Assembly: GCA_938041455.1 (NCBI GenBank)
Contig: CALITO010000039.1
Span: 1-34,332, forward strand
DNA length: 34,332 bases
Direction: 5' to 3'
Origin: an uncultured bacterium
GTDB taxonomy: Bacteria > Armatimonadota > JACIXR01
Part shown: positions 15,751 to 25,424 of the stretch, one piece after another
Numbering within the stretch: position 1 is the stretch's first letter
Layout: each line of letters begins with the position of its first letter
Translations under genes and position numbers: made by a program
The notes under the pieces: generated by a model
Told to the model about the DNA's origin: nothing
The model's database searches: none
Seen by the model: the letters and a program-made list of their open reading frames with translations, nothing else

Positions 15751-17625
15751 TCACCAACCGCTATAGAGTGCCCAGCCTATCCAGCCGTGCTCCCCGGGCT
15801 TCAATTGGTAGAGGCGAACCTCCTCGCCTCGCTTTTCCCTCATCTTGGTGGGGTAGGTATTACCGAAAGAGATTTCCCTCACTCCCATGATACACATCTT
15901 GGCGTTATCTATATCGAACAAAGGCAGGGGGAAATCCGGCTTGACGCCCGGGGTGTAGAGAAACGCCCCAAATAATTCGGTCTTGCCCCCGTTGGCAGTG
16001 CGGAGGTAAAGGCTATCTCCCTCACACTTCATCCCCAAGATCCACAGGTTGCCCCCTTCATTGCGCACCAAGCCCATCTCATTTCCTCCCCCCTCTGGGT
16101 TCAATTGCCTTGCCCAAAGGCTCTGCTCCTTACTGCGCAACTCCACATGGGATGGGCAATTGGTCATAAATATATCCCCTTTCCCCGTTCCCAGGACCTT
16201 CAAATCGCAGCTCTCCAGGACCAGCACCTTGTTTTTCGAGCGATTCTCTACAACCGCTGGTGTCCCCCCGAAAGCCTGGATGTTCTCGAATTTTACTACC
16301 GGGGCGGATTGATCATCTATGATGAACTTCCCATTTGGACCCGCTATAATGCGTCCGAACCCGCAGCCGATGATATAACGCACGCTCCCATAGATCCTCA
16401 CCTCTCCCTCTAATGTATACCAATTGGGATCAGGCCCCCCTACACCCCGCAGGTAAATCACTGTTTTCCCTTCCCTAACTGCCCAATCTATCGCCCTTTG
16501 GATTGCCTCTGTATCGTCCTTATTATCGCCTGGCTGGGCGCCGAAATCGTTGGCACAAACCCATTTCTTCTTATCCCTTTCCCAGGGAACCTCGGGCTCT
16601 CGCTTGATGGGGAGTTTAATAGTATGAGATGGAGCCTCCTCGAATAGTTTCTTCGCCCCGTGGGAGAGATACTCCTCCACATAGTTAGCCCTTACATCTC
16701 CGTTTGGCGTTTCGCTCTTTATAGCCATAGCATAGCCCTTGGTCTTTAAATCCCGCACATAGAGGACGCTGCGATTGAGGATAGCCGGTCCCTGGGGATT
16801 GTTCCCCTTGATCTCCCCTCCCACTATGCTCAATACTCCTCCCCACCAGAACCAATCCGTGCCCTCGGGCAGATCACAAATGACAGGAAGGGGAACATTC
16901 TCTATTCGCAGGTCCTCGGCAGCGACGCAGTTCGAACGCACCTCCAAGCCTATTCTACTGCAATTGCGAATGGTCACCCGTGAGAGGGTCTGCCCCCAGA
17001 GGGCAGGACCTCCCTGCCCTCCGGCAGAGACGCCTATTTCAAAGCCCTCAACAACTGTATCCTGTATCATATTGGGCCCGTTGAGCTCCATCCAGGAACT
17101 GTTTATGCCCACCCTGCCGTGTCCCCGAACCCTCAAATTCTTTATCAGCCCGGTATTGTTGGAGAAGAAGCGAACGCCATCGGTTTGGGGGTTCTCTCCT
17201 ACATCTATGGTGAGATTGTAAATGGTGCGCATAAACCAATCGGCAGAACCGGGGTCCTCCGCGCGGGGATGGGTGCGGAGAACTGCCTCGCAATTCGTGC
17301 CCTTATCCAATTTGATGATGACCCCGTCCCGGGATTCCCCATAGATCCATGGACCGATCCCCGATCTTACCACCAGTGTTTTTGTTATCCTATAGACGCC
17401 ATTGGGAAGGTAGAGGATTTTGGTCCTATTGGTGCCGATTCCGCAACTGAGGTCTATGCCCTTCTGAAGCGCCTCAGTATCATCCGCGAGCCCGTCGCCC
17501 TTCGCCCCTAAGTCCCGCTTAACATCTATGATCGCCTCGGCATCCTCGGGAAATAGGAACCTCCCTCTCTGAGGATAGGCGAGGGCAATAGCGAGAAGGG
17601 CTACCACTCCAAATTGCCATTTCAA
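15751..17625 (-). CDS. Secreted twin beta-helix protein, GH55/pectate-lyase-3-like
   Basis: The 624-residue protein starts at a TTG (17623-17625) preceded by AAGGAGGG and has a short signal peptide (MKWQFGVVALLAIALAYP). Two copies of the Pectate_lyase_3 entry motif are present: DLGAKGDGLADDTEALQKG at 38-56 and DFGAQPGDNKDDTEAIQRA at 360-378. Each is followed by right-handed beta-helix sequence with stacked Asn/Gly and hydrophobic strands. Two tandem helices of about 300 residues are the architecture of GH55 exo-beta-1,3-glucanases, so a laminarin- or beta-glucan-type substrate is possible. Polysaccharide lyases and phage-tail-like depolymerases share the fold, and the catalytic Glu of GH55 could not be assigned. 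It follows the 1040-residue secreted protein by 56 bases on the same strand. Confidence 0.75.
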   Translation of the reverse strand: MKWQFGVVALLAIALAYPQRGRFLFPEDAEAIIDVKRDLGAKGDGLADDTEALQKGIDLSCGIGTNRTKILYLPNGVYRITKTLVVRSGIGPWIYGESRDGVIIKLDKGTNCEAVLRTHPRAEDPGSADWFMRTIYNLTIDVGENPQTDGVRFFSNNTGLIKNLRVRGHGRVGINSSWMELNGPNMIQDTVVEGFEIGVSAGGQGGPALWGQTLSRVTIRNCSRIGLEVRSNCVAAEDLRIENVPLPVICDLPEGTDWFWWGGVLSIVGGEIKGNNPQGPAILNRSVLYVRDLKTKGYAMAIKSETPNGDVRANYVEEYLSHGAKKLFEEAPSHTIKLPIKREPEVPWERDKKKWVCANDFGAQPGDNKDDTEAIQRAIDWAVREGKTVIYLRGVGGPDPNWYTLEGEVRIYGSVRYIIGCGFGRIIAGPNGKFIIDDQSAPVVKFENIQAFGGTPAVVENRSKNKVLVLESCDLKVLGTGKGDIFMTNCPSHVELRSKEQSLWARQLNPEGGGNEMGLVRNEGGNLWILGMKCEGDSLYLRTANGGKTELFGAFLYTPGVKPDFPLPLFDIDNAKMCIMGVREISFGNTYPTKMREKRGEEVRLYQLKPGEHGWIGWALYSGW

Positions 17626-17681
17626 CTTCTTTCCCTCCTTTCATCGCAATCCCTTACTTAATTATTCAATAAAATCAGCCT

Positions 17682-20600
17682 TTATTCAACTAAGGAAAGA
17701 AGGCGCTGAGTAGCTCTCTCCACCCCCTTAGCGTCACTTCCCGTAACTAAGATCACATCTTTCCCTAAGGCAAAGGGCGACCAGGCGTATTCTAAAACAC
17801 CTCGTCCCTTGCCGGGAAAATATCCATTGGCAACACGATACAGTATACTCGCCCTTTGAAGCGCCTGAATTAGGATGCTCGAGCTGTCAGTCCCCACAAG
17901 GATAAGGTCATCCTTCACCTCAAAAGCATCGGGCAAAGTAGGGGGGTAGCCATTTTCCCCCGCCCAAACACGCAGTTTCTCCCAAGGTCTCTGCCTCTTT
18001 TCCCTTTCCTCTATTTCTAAATCAAACCATTTATCTCCCCTCCTCTCCGCTGCGGTGAAAACCTTGGGATATCTCCCTTTGCGCCACACGGTCCTTTCTT
18101 CTCTAACAACGACTGGAATCCCTTTCTTTATCAATTTCTTTGCAAGTTCCTCAGCCATTTTCCCTTCCTCCTTGCTCGCCTTTTCCCCGATAACAACCAC
18201 AAGCACCTTACCAGAGTTAAGAAGGGAACGAATGGCTCCCTCATCATATATAAGCACATCCGGAAGAGGACGAAGTTTTAGAGGCGGAGCGGGGGGAATA
18301 CTTACCCTCTCTTCCCCGTCTTTGCCGCTAAACAGTTCTTTTACCCTTATACTATATTGCTCCGTAGGGATGTTTAAAACAGGAAGGGGAATGGTTTCCC
18401 TATATATCCCTTTTGAGTCGGTGGCACGGTGGAGCAAGAGCTTCTCGCCGGAGGGGCTATTTATAACCACCTCTAAGGGGAGGGGGACTAAAATCCGGCG
18501 ATCGTTCTTCCCCTTGCAAGTTACTTGAATGTTTATAGCCCAACTATCTCTCTTGTCCAGCGCTACCTTCAATTCGAGTTTTTCCACAGGGTTTGGAAGG
18601 ACGGCGATTACTTTCATCTCCGTGGGTTGGAAATTAAGCAAGATGGGCTTGCCTTTCTCCACATATAGCTTTCTCGTCTTAGTCCAATCTCTGCCTTCCA
18701 AAATGTATAATGCCTCGTCCTTCCCTAAGTTGTTCAAAATCACCGCTACATCTTTGGCTTCCCCCCAATCAGAAGCGGGGTAAAGTTCAACTTTTTTACC
18801 CTCTATTTCTCTTTCTATAAGGCGAGGGGGGTTTTGGAGGTCGTTTAAAAGGAGATAAAACCTTCCCTCTCCACCTGTCCATTTGCCCGGAATAATTCCT
18901 TTCCCTCTTATCTCCATTTCTTTGTCTCCCATTGCAGAGGAGAGGAAAGCCCTTAATAAGTTACCATATTCGTCGAGTAGCTCATCGCTCAACTCCTGAC
19001 GCCAAAATTTGCTCGCCTCATTCCATTCCCCCTTTAGCCATAAATCCTGCCCCCTTTTCTCCCACTGAGCTATCTTCTGGGGATAAAGTGCCATGTCTAA
19101 AGTCGTCTTCCTAACTTGTATATTGGGAGGCAACCACTTCGTCCCCCCGTCAGCGAAAAGCTTGCCCCCCTCCTTGACGAACTCCTCTAGGCCTTTTATA
19201 ACCATTTTAGGAAGGGGGTGCTTTATTCCCACAAGCCAGAGGACTTTCCTCCCCTTCAATCCACTCTCTTCTATTTCCCATTCGTGAACTATATCCGCTG
19301 TGAAGCCTGCTCGCCGAAGCGCGTGATAGAGTGCGAAGCACTCGTAGGCATAATCACGGGGTATGCGATAAATTTCCTCATTGGGGACTTCACCAGCCTC
19401 TTTAAGACGCATAACCGCTTCCGTGAAGGAATAGAGGACGCCGATGGGATGGCGGGCGGGTAAGGTGGAAAGTATGAAATCGCCCAAGCGTCTCAACCTC
19501 TCGATAGAGGACTTGAGATTTTGCGCATCCTGAAAGTTGAGATGCCAAAGCATTCCCACGCCATCCATCACCGCATAGTTCGTCACCATTTCGGCGAGTA
19601 ATTCCTCATCGGGATTATTGGGAGTGAAATATAGGGTATTAGAGGCAAAATGGAATCGCTTATCCCTTACTCCCACTCGTTCCAAGGCGAAGCTCCAGGA
19701 TTGTTCAGCCACACCTCGCCAGAACATAAAGGAATGGGTTGTGGGCACATCATTGAGCCTTTGAGCGAAGGGATTTGTTCCATCGTTTATAGCGAAGGCA
19801 GCGTAGATATCCTGCCCCCAGGGAAGCTTAGGCGATATCTTTTTAATATGGAGTTTAGCCTTGTTAAAAAAATTGCCCATTATATTGGCGCGCCAACGCA
19901 TCCAAGAGAGCCAATCTTGAGGGGATAAATCCCGGGGGTCTGAGGGGAGAGGGCGATTAGTTAGTTTCTCATAAGCTAAGCGGAGGAAAGCATCGGGGAA
20001 GAGGGAAAGAATTTGCCCAGCATAGGGTCCCTCTTTTACCACACCATAGTTAAGGCCGGGCTCGTCCATAGCTCCAAGGGAAGCGATGGTGGATAGGAAT
20101 CGGCGGGCTTGTTGGGCGCCTAACTCCGCCCTTTGCATAGCGATGTTCTCTATTTGAGGGTCAAGGAAGGAAGCCCCTGCTTCAAATGGCTGGTGAAGCA
20201 CATAACCACTCCACAATCCCTGCCAGACGAAGCCCTTTAGCCCGTTGGCAATCAACCTTTCAACTCCCTGCTCAAAAAGGGAAGGAGTTAAGGGATCGGG
20301 AAGAAAATTGCCTTCCCCATCTAATTTTGCATAGTTGTAAAGATCTAAGGGAGCCCAGGTAGCTCCTATAGCGGCGTTTACCTCAGGAGAAGCAGTGGAA
20401 CCGATCAGAAAGTGAGTGATTGGGATAGGCGAAATGAGGAGGAGCTCCTGAGAAGCTATTTCCTCCTCATTGAGCTTGGCGACCAGTAGATAAGAACCGC
20501 TGCTCATAGTATAGGGCGGTAATTCCCAAAGCAAAGTTTCCCCTGCCTTCGCGTTTATCCACTCCCTCAAAAGGAGAGCGGTGGGACTCGCCTCCCTCTG

Positions 20601-20804
20601 TTTCGCTAAAAGCGTTAATGTTCCCTGCGCATCCTTAGGGAAATAAAGTCCCAGGGTGATTTTCTCATCTTGCCAGTAAGTTTTCCTTGGCTCAGCATAG
20701 AAAAGTTTCCACTGTTGTAGTTGAGGGAAAGAGAATGACGAGAGGGGCAGGAAAACAAAGTTTAAGAACCCAAAAAGTAGAGCACCTCTTTTTAAATTTA
20801 TCAT
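17682..20804 (-). CDS. Large secreted GH-like multidomain protein, uncharacterised
   Basis: This 1040-residue protein has a Sec-type signal (residues 5-25) and an Ig-like beta domain (about 30-125). A TIM-barrel-like region (about 130-470) contains a D247-E248-P motif in LGAMDEPGLNYG, a candidate acid/base site. Residues of about 480-560 (YHALRRAGFTADIVHEWEI ... FVKEGGKLFADGG) resemble the amidotransferase-like middle domain of GH42 beta-galactosidases. Beta-sandwich sections follow, and the C-terminus ends VILVTGSDAKGVERATQRLL, a motif seen at domain ends in large Armatimonadota and Planctomycetes carbohydrate-active proteins. A glycosidase role is inference. Its ATG overlaps the stop of the upstream peptidase gene as ATGA, so the two are translationally coupled even though one product is predicted secreted and the other cytoplasmic. 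Confidence 0.65.
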   Translation of the reverse strand: MINLKRGALLFGFLNFVFLPLSSFSFPQLQQWKLFYAEPRKTYWQDEKITLGLYFPKDAQGTLTLLAKQREASPTALLLREWINAKAGETLLWELPPYTMSSGSYLLVAKLNEEEIASQELLLISPIPITHFLIGSTASPEVNAAIGATWAPLDLYNYAKLDGEGNFLPDPLTPSLFEQGVERLIANGLKGFVWQGLWSGYVLHQPFEAGASFLDPQIENIAMQRAELGAQQARRFLSTIASLGAMDEPGLNYGVVKEGPYAGQILSLFPDAFLRLAYEKLTNRPLPSDPRDLSPQDWLSWMRWRANIMGNFFNKAKLHIKKISPKLPWGQDIYAAFAINDGTNPFAQRLNDVPTTHSFMFWRGVAEQSWSFALERVGVRDKRFHFASNTLYFTPNNPDEELLAEMVTNYAVMDGVGMLWHLNFQDAQNLKSSIERLRRLGDFILSTLPARHPIGVLYSFTEAVMRLKEAGEVPNEEIYRIPRDYAYECFALYHALRRAGFTADIVHEWEIEESGLKGRKVLWLVGIKHPLPKMVIKGLEEFVKEGGKLFADGGTKWLPPNIQVRKTTLDMALYPQKIAQWEKRGQDLWLKGEWNEASKFWRQELSDELLDEYGNLLRAFLSSAMGDKEMEIRGKGIIPGKWTGGEGRFYLLLNDLQNPPRLIEREIEGKKVELYPASDWGEAKDVAVILNNLGKDEALYILEGRDWTKTRKLYVEKGKPILLNFQPTEMKVIAVLPNPVEKLELKVALDKRDSWAINIQVTCKGKNDRRILVPLPLEVVINSPSGEKLLLHRATDSKGIYRETIPLPVLNIPTEQYSIRVKELFSGKDGEERVSIPPAPPLKLRPLPDVLIYDEGAIRSLLNSGKVLVVVIGEKASKEEGKMAEELAKKLIKKGIPVVVREERTVWRKGRYPKVFTAAERRGDKWFDLEIEEREKRQRPWEKLRVWAGENGYPPTLPDAFEVKDDLILVGTDSSSILIQALQRASILYRVANGYFPGKGRGVLEYAWSPFALGKDVILVTGSDAKGVERATQRLLSLVE

Positions 20805-21916
20805 CTTACCCTGATCGTTAATGCTTCTCTGGCTATTTGATAAAGGAGAAGGGCAGAGAGTTCCAGTTCTTTCAAATATATTTTTTCCTCCGGCGAGTGG
20901 GGCATATGGGCGCCGGCGCCCATTATAAGGCTGGGGATCCCCTTCTCGTTAAAAATATTAGCATCGGACCCTCCCCCTCCATCCTTAAGGGACAGGGATA
21001 ACCCTAACTTCTCTCCCGCAGAAAGAAGTAAGCGAACAGGTAAGGAATCCAAAGTTAGGCAGAACATATTGTATTCCCTCTCTATTCTGTAGATAAAATC
21101 GCCCCCCTCTTTTCTTATATCCTCAAAACAAGAAAGCATATGTTCAACCTGCTTCCGCAGTTTCCCTTCGCTTCTGCTCCTCGCCTCACCTAACACCTCG
21201 ACATAATCCGGAACTATGTTGCGAGCTTTTCCTCCCTTTATGACCCCGATGTTAGCCGTTGTCTCCTCGTCTATCCTTCCCAACTTCATCTTGGCTATAG
21301 CTTTTGAGGCTAATTGAATGGCGTTTATTCCCAACTCGGGATGCACACCCGCGTGAGCCGACTTTCCCCTCACAAAAAATGTAAGCTGTTCATGAGAGGG
21401 AGCGGAGATTATCGCTATTTGGGGTTCCCCTCCATCCAAAACGAAACCGGCTTTCGCGTTAAGTCGGGAAACATCTAATGCCTTCGCTCCCTCTAATCCC
21501 GTCTCCTCACAGATTGTGAAGACTATTTCAAGGGGTGGAAGCGTTTCACCCTCCTCCATCAAAGTTTCTACCGCTTCCAAGATAGCAGCTATCCCTGCCT
21601 TGTCATCACCTCCCAAAATGCTCGCTCCTTCTTGACTTATAATCTCTTCCTCTATCTTTATTTTCATACCTGCGGTGGAAGCTATTGTATCCATATGGGC
21701 ATTGAAGAGTATGGGAAGACCGAGGCCGTCTCTCCTCCCGATTATATTTCCAACCTCCCCCTGCACGGAGGAACCCGCTGAATCTTCCCAAACTTCAAAA
21801 CCCCAGGATTCCAATTTTCCCCTGAGGAACTCCGCTATTTTCCTCTCCTTTCGGCTTTGGCTGTTTATCGAGAGCAGCTTGAGGATCGTTTCTCTAAGAC
21901 GCTCTTTGTTTACCAT
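20801..21916 (-). CDS. PepT-like M20-family metallopeptidase
   Basis: The 371-residue cytoplasmic protein matches M20 dizinc peptidases of the tripeptidase-T-like branch. Visible zinc ligands and catalytic residues are H74 and D76 (FNAHMDT), D104 (LGGDDKAG, bridging), E137-E138 (CEETG, with E137 the likely base), D161 (VLDGGE) and a late His in GAGAHMPHSPEE. The lid/dimerisation domain carries GKSAHAGVHPELGINA near 190-205. Expected activity is release of N-terminal residues from short peptides; acylated or conjugated substrates are possible. It starts two bases after the GNAT gene ends and overlaps the 1040-residue gene by four bases. Next to an acetyltransferase and an archaemetzincin it could belong to a peptide or amino-compound turnover unit (inference). 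Confidence 0.85.
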   Translation of the reverse strand: MVNKERLRETILKLLSINSQSRKERKIAEFLRGKLESWGFEVWEDSAGSSVQGEVGNIIGRRDGLGLPILFNAHMDTIASTAGMKIKIEEEIISQEGASILGGDDKAGIAAILEAVETLMEEGETLPPLEIVFTICEETGLEGAKALDVSRLNAKAGFVLDGGEPQIAIISAPSHEQLTFFVRGKSAHAGVHPELGINAIQLASKAIAKMKLGRIDEETTANIGVIKGGKARNIVPDYVEVLGEARSRSEGKLRKQVEHMLSCFEDIRKEGGDFIYRIEREYNMFCLTLDSLPVRLLLSAGEKLGLSLSLKDGGGGSDANIFNEKGIPSLIMGAGAHMPHSPEEKIYLKELELSALLLYQIAREALTIRVR

Positions 21917-21918
21917 CT

Positions 21919-23073
21919 CTAAAAAGCGTCAAAGGAATAGAACGCCGGTTTCACAGGTGGGAAAAGGCTGGTAAAAGGAGGGGGAAGAGAAACTGCTTCC
22001 TCGTCCTCAAATCCAGCGAGCAAGTTTACGAACATCTTTTGGGATATTTTGAGGGGAGGAATAGAGCTTAAGAGAGAATCCTTTACAATTATTTCCCCAT
22101 CATTCACACAGAGGGTAATTTGATGTCCCTCAATATCCAGGGGGAAAACGCCCTTGACCCCCTTGGAACGGCGAGATAAAACGGGCGCTATAGCCGAGAA
22201 AAGGGCAGGCAGGTTTATTATCCGCCACATTGCTCCCTTGCCATATTGCACTTGTGATTTTCCCAATGTCCTTTTCACACCGTCAAGGATGAAATCCTCA
22301 AAGGGGAGATGAATTATGCAAGAGGTGGCTCCCCTCTCCCTCGCTCGTCTCACGGCTTCTTGTAGCAGGGGCAAAAAACAGCTTTCTTCTCCCTTAAGAC
22401 AACCGAACTCGTTCACCCAGAAGGGGTTCCCAGCTCGCTCTACGCTAAAGCGGATGTAGCCGATTATTCGGGAGTCCACCTCATAAACCAATACCTCTTG
22501 ATTATGGCGCCATTTCCAAATCCATCCCCTCATATATGCCTCATCTCTAACAACGGAGAGATTCCTCTTGTCGTTGAACTCGTTATAAATTCTCACTATT
22601 TGAGGAATATCCTCATCGCTGTCATTCCTTATCTTAGGCTGAGGTAGTATATCCTCAGGCAAAGAGGGAATATGGATAAAAGGGAAGGGAACTTCCCTCC
22701 AGCCCAGCCTCTCGTAGAAAGGCTGAATGCCCGTGAAAAGAAGGGATAGGTGGAAACCCTCCTCATACATAAGTTTTAGGGAATCTCTCAGCAGGTTGGT
22801 TGCATAACCTTTCTCCCTGTGGTCAGGATGAGTGCCCACATTCGCTATTCCCCCGAGGAGAATCGTTTGGTCCTCTATACGGAGGATTTTCTTCACTATC
22901 TGGACGGTGCTGACAAGCACGCCGTTCTCCTCCCACACCCTTGTGTATTCAAGTTTATAGTAAGGGTCGCCATCATAATAGGGGGTAAACCATTCTATCT
23001 CTGTTGAGGGGAAAGCGGATTTCAAAAGGGATAGTAGATTCTCCCTTTCTTCCTTTCTCACCCCTCTGATCAT
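21919..23073 (-). CDS. Eis-like tandem GNAT N-acetyltransferase
   Basis: The 384-residue protein has the Eis arrangement: an N-terminal GNAT fold with the acetyl-CoA loop at about 79-91 (VGTHPDHREKGYA), a second GNAT-like half (about 150-290) and a C-terminal SCP2-like domain. It ends with an aromatic tail whose last residue, Phe384, occupies the place where Eis proteins use the terminal carboxylate in catalysis. Members acetylate amines, including lysines, polyamines or aminoglycosides; the substrate here is unknown. The start overlaps the stop of the transketolase C gene (ATGA), so expression is coupled to it. Confidence 0.8.
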   Translation of the reverse strand: MIRGVRKEERENLLSLLKSAFPSTEIEWFTPYYDGDPYYKLEYTRVWEENGVLVSTVQIVKKILRIEDQTILLGGIANVGTHPDHREKGYATNLLRDSLKLMYEEGFHLSLLFTGIQPFYERLGWREVPFPFIHIPSLPEDILPQPKIRNDSDEDIPQIVRIYNEFNDKRNLSVVRDEAYMRGWIWKWRHNQEVLVYEVDSRIIGYIRFSVERAGNPFWVNEFGCLKGEESCFLPLLQEAVRRARERGATSCIIHLPFEDFILDGVKRTLGKSQVQYGKGAMWRIINLPALFSAIAPVLSRRSKGVKGVFPLDIEGHQITLCVNDGEIIVKDSLLSSIPPLKISQKMFVNLLAGFEDEEAVSLPPPFTSLFPPVKPAFYSFDAF

Positions 23074-24026
23074 CTCTTTTCCACCTTTCTTCTCAAAGCC
23101 CTTATAGCTGAATCCCTTATATCCTGGGGTGAGAGGTTATATTTCTTAAGGAGTTCTTTCCAGTTTGCGGATTCAGCGAAGCGGTCTCTTATGCCCACTC
23201 TCTCCAAAGGGGCGGGCAATTTCTCCCCTATGAGTTCGGCAATAGCAGAGCCTAACCCACCGATGATGTTGTGCTCTTCCACTGAGACAGCGCAGCCGGT
23301 TTTGGAGAGGGAGCGTAGGATTGTCTCCTCGTCCAGTGGTTTCACAGTGGATACATTAACCAGTTCCGCATCTATGCCTTCTTTTTCCAGAAGCTCAAGG
23401 GCCTCAATAGCCTGCCAGACCATAAGTCCACAGGCGAATATTGAGACATCCTTTCCTTCTTTTATAACATAGGCTTTGCCGATTTGGAAGCGGTAAGAAT
23501 CGTCGAAGAGTATAGGTATATCAGGGCGCCCTAGTCTTATATAGATAGGTCCCTCCCATTCTGCGGCAGCGAAAACCATTTTTCTCGTTTCTATTGCATC
23601 TGCGGGAACGAGCACGCTCATATTGGGTATCACTCTCATAAGGGCGATGTCCTCAGCACAGTGGTGGGTCGGTCCATCTTCGCCTACCGAGATGCCAGCG
23701 TGGGAGGCCGCTATTTTAACATTTAGATTTGTATATCCTATGGAAAGACGAACCATCTCCCATGCTCTGCCCGCAGCAAATACGGCAAAAGAGGAAGCGA
23801 AGGGTATCTTCCCCGTTGTAGCAAGACCCGCAGCACAGCAAATCATCTTACACTCCGAGATGCCCATATTGAAGAAACGATGGGGAAATCTCTTGGCGAA
23901 AAGGTTAGTATAGGTTGATTTGGAAAGGTCGGCGTCCAGAACCACGACCCTCTCCTCGCGCTCGCCCAGCTCCAAAAGAGCCTCCCCGTAAGCTCTTCTC
24001 GTGGACTTAACCGCTTGTTCAGCCAT
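23070..24026 (-). CDS. Transketolase, C-terminal subunit
   Basis: The 318-residue protein holds the pyrimidine-binding (Pyr) and C-terminal domains of transketolase. The catalytic Glu that activates thiamine diphosphate is E58 in MGISECKM, and DGPTHHCAEDIALMR near 117-131 is the family's substrate-loop segment. With the N-terminal subunit upstream it forms the split, alpha2beta2-type transketolase found in many thermophiles and archaea. The enzyme moves two-carbon units between sugar phosphates and would link pentoses, such as arabinose released by the window's hydrolases, with glycolysis (the link is inference). It overlaps the N-subunit gene by eight bases, with the Shine-Dalgarno inside that gene. 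Confidence 0.95.
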   Translation of the reverse strand: MAEQAVKSTRRAYGEALLELGEREERVVVLDADLSKSTYTNLFAKRFPHRFFNMGISECKMICCAAGLATTGKIPFASSFAVFAAGRAWEMVRLSIGYTNLNVKIAASHAGISVGEDGPTHHCAEDIALMRVIPNMSVLVPADAIETRKMVFAAAEWEGPIYIRLGRPDIPILFDDSYRFQIGKAYVIKEGKDVSIFACGLMVWQAIEALELLEKEGIDAELVNVSTVKPLDEETILRSLSKTGCAVSVEEHNIIGGLGSAIAELIGEKLPAPLERVGIRDRFAESANWKELLKKYNLSPQDIRDSAIRALRRKVEKR

Positions 24027-24864
24027 CTTCCTTTAACCTTTCTAATTCTTCATAAAGTTCTTTAAGCGCAAGTTCCGCTTCCTGGGGGGTAGGGGCTTTG
24101 CCATGCCAATCAACCTGGTTCTCCATAAAGGAAACACCCTTTCCCTTCACTGTGCGGGCAATTATCATAGTGGGCTTGCCCGCAACTATTCTTTCGGTAG
24201 ATAGTGCCCAGAGTATCTCTTCTATATTGTGTCCATCTATTTCATAGACTGTCCAACCAAAGGCACGGAACTTATCAACGATGGGAGCGATTTCCATTAT
24301 CTCCGAGACCTTACCGTCTATCTGTAAGTTATTGTAGTCCAAAATAGCGGTCAAATTATCCAACTTGTAGTGGCTTGCCCCCATTGCTGTCTCCCAAACT
24401 ATTCCTTCCTGGCATTCGCCATCTCCCAGCATCACGAATATGCGCCCCGGCTTATTATCCAATTTATAACCCAAAGCCATCCCGAAGGCAGCAGCAAAGC
24501 CCTGCCCGAGAGAACCGCTGGAGAACTCTACCCCCGGCGTCTTGTTCATATCGGGATGTCCTTGGAGGATACTGTTAAGTTTGCGGAGGGTGAGAAGTTC
24601 TTCCTTAGGGAAATACCCTGCCTCAGCAAGAGCGGCGTAAAGAACAGGACAGGCATGTCCTTTGCTTAGCACGAATCTATCCCTCTCTTCCCACCGGGGG
24701 TTTTGGGGATTATGTCTCATAACAGAGAAATATAGGCAGGCTACAATATCCGCAGCGGAAAGGGAACCACCGGAATGCCCCGAACCGGCGGCAGAAAGCA
24801 TTTTGATGATGTCTATTCTCAACTGGGTAGCCTTTATCTTTAGCTCTTTTATCTTGTCCGGCAT
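24019..24864 (-). CDS. Transketolase, N-terminal subunit
   Basis: The 281-residue protein is the thiamine-diphosphate PP domain of a split transketolase. The ThDP/metal motif runs from GDGE at 147-150 to the NN pair at 178-179. GSGHSGGSLSAAD (27-39) and KGHACPVLYAAL (68-79) supply the conserved diphosphate-contacting histidines. It works as a heteromer with the next gene. It follows archaemetzincin by 21 bases with only a weak ribosome site (GAG just before the ATG), so translation may depend on the upstream gene. Confidence 0.95.
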   Translation of the reverse strand: MPDKIKELKIKATQLRIDIIKMLSAAGSGHSGGSLSAADIVACLYFSVMRHNPQNPRWEERDRFVLSKGHACPVLYAALAEAGYFPKEELLTLRKLNSILQGHPDMNKTPGVEFSSGSLGQGFAAAFGMALGYKLDNKPGRIFVMLGDGECQEGIVWETAMGASHYKLDNLTAILDYNNLQIDGKVSEIMEIAPIVDKFRAFGWTVYEIDGHNIEEILWALSTERIVAGKPTMIIARTVKGKGVSFMENQVDWHGKAPTPQEAELALKELYEELERLKEDG

Positions 24865-24885
24865 CTCTATAAATTTTACAGGAAG

Positions 24886-25419
24886 TTAACCCTCTCGCAA
24901 GAGGTTCTTCTTCAGTTGGGCTTCACAGGAAGGACAAAAAAGGGCACTTTTTATATCCGTGTCCCATATGGAATTGGAAAAATGCATCACGCAGCGCTTA
25001 TTCGGGCAGTGGCGTAAACCCAGAGTGTGCCCTATCTCGTGGGTCGCTTCCTTAACTGCTCGCTCTAAAAGGATGGTATCGTTCGGAGGTTCCCCCCAAA
25101 ATTGGGGATAGAGTCTGAAAAGGCTCACTAAGGCACGAGGACCCATAAACTGTGCCTCGCCAAAGACGAAATTGAAACCCGGCACAAAAAGGTCTACATC
25201 ACATATACCGAGAACCCGCTCCCTATCCCCTTTCACAGGTAGATTGTGCAATATTATGGAGGCATTATATCTTTCTCCTGCTTTTGCCTCTGGGATCAGG
25301 GGGAGCACCTCTTCGTCTACAAAACAAGGAAGAGAGATTATTCTCTCAAGTTCCCTTTGGATGTGGGAAAGGACATCGGGATGATTCAATTTCCCTATTT
25401 GGTGAATAATTATCCTCAT
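24886..25419 (-). CDS. amzA: Archaemetzincin metalloprotease
   Basis: The 177-residue protein carries the full archaemetzincin signature: HEIGHTLGLRHC at 127-138 (zinc-binding H127, H131 and H137, catalytic E128), then C143, the Met-turn residue M145 in KRCVMHF, and FCPSC with C162 and C165, which with C138 and C143 form the second, structural zinc site. Length and spacing match the family exactly. These are zinc aminopeptidase-like proteases, common in archaea and present in a minority of bacteria; cytoplasmic, since no signal is present. The ATG has no good Shine-Dalgarno. A strong one nearby instead serves a four-codon leader (25425-25439) that ends six bases before the ATG. It heads a chain of close genes continuing to the transketolase pair. 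Confidence 0.92.
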   Translation of the reverse strand: MRIIIHQIGKLNHPDVLSHIQRELERIISLPCFVDEEVLPLIPEAKAGERYNASIILHNLPVKGDRERVLGICDVDLFVPGFNFVFGEAQFMGPRALVSLFRLYPQFWGEPPNDTILLERAVKEATHEIGHTLGLRHCPNKRCVMHFSNSIWDTDIKSALFCPSCEAQLKKNLLREG

Positions 25420-25424
25420 TTAAT

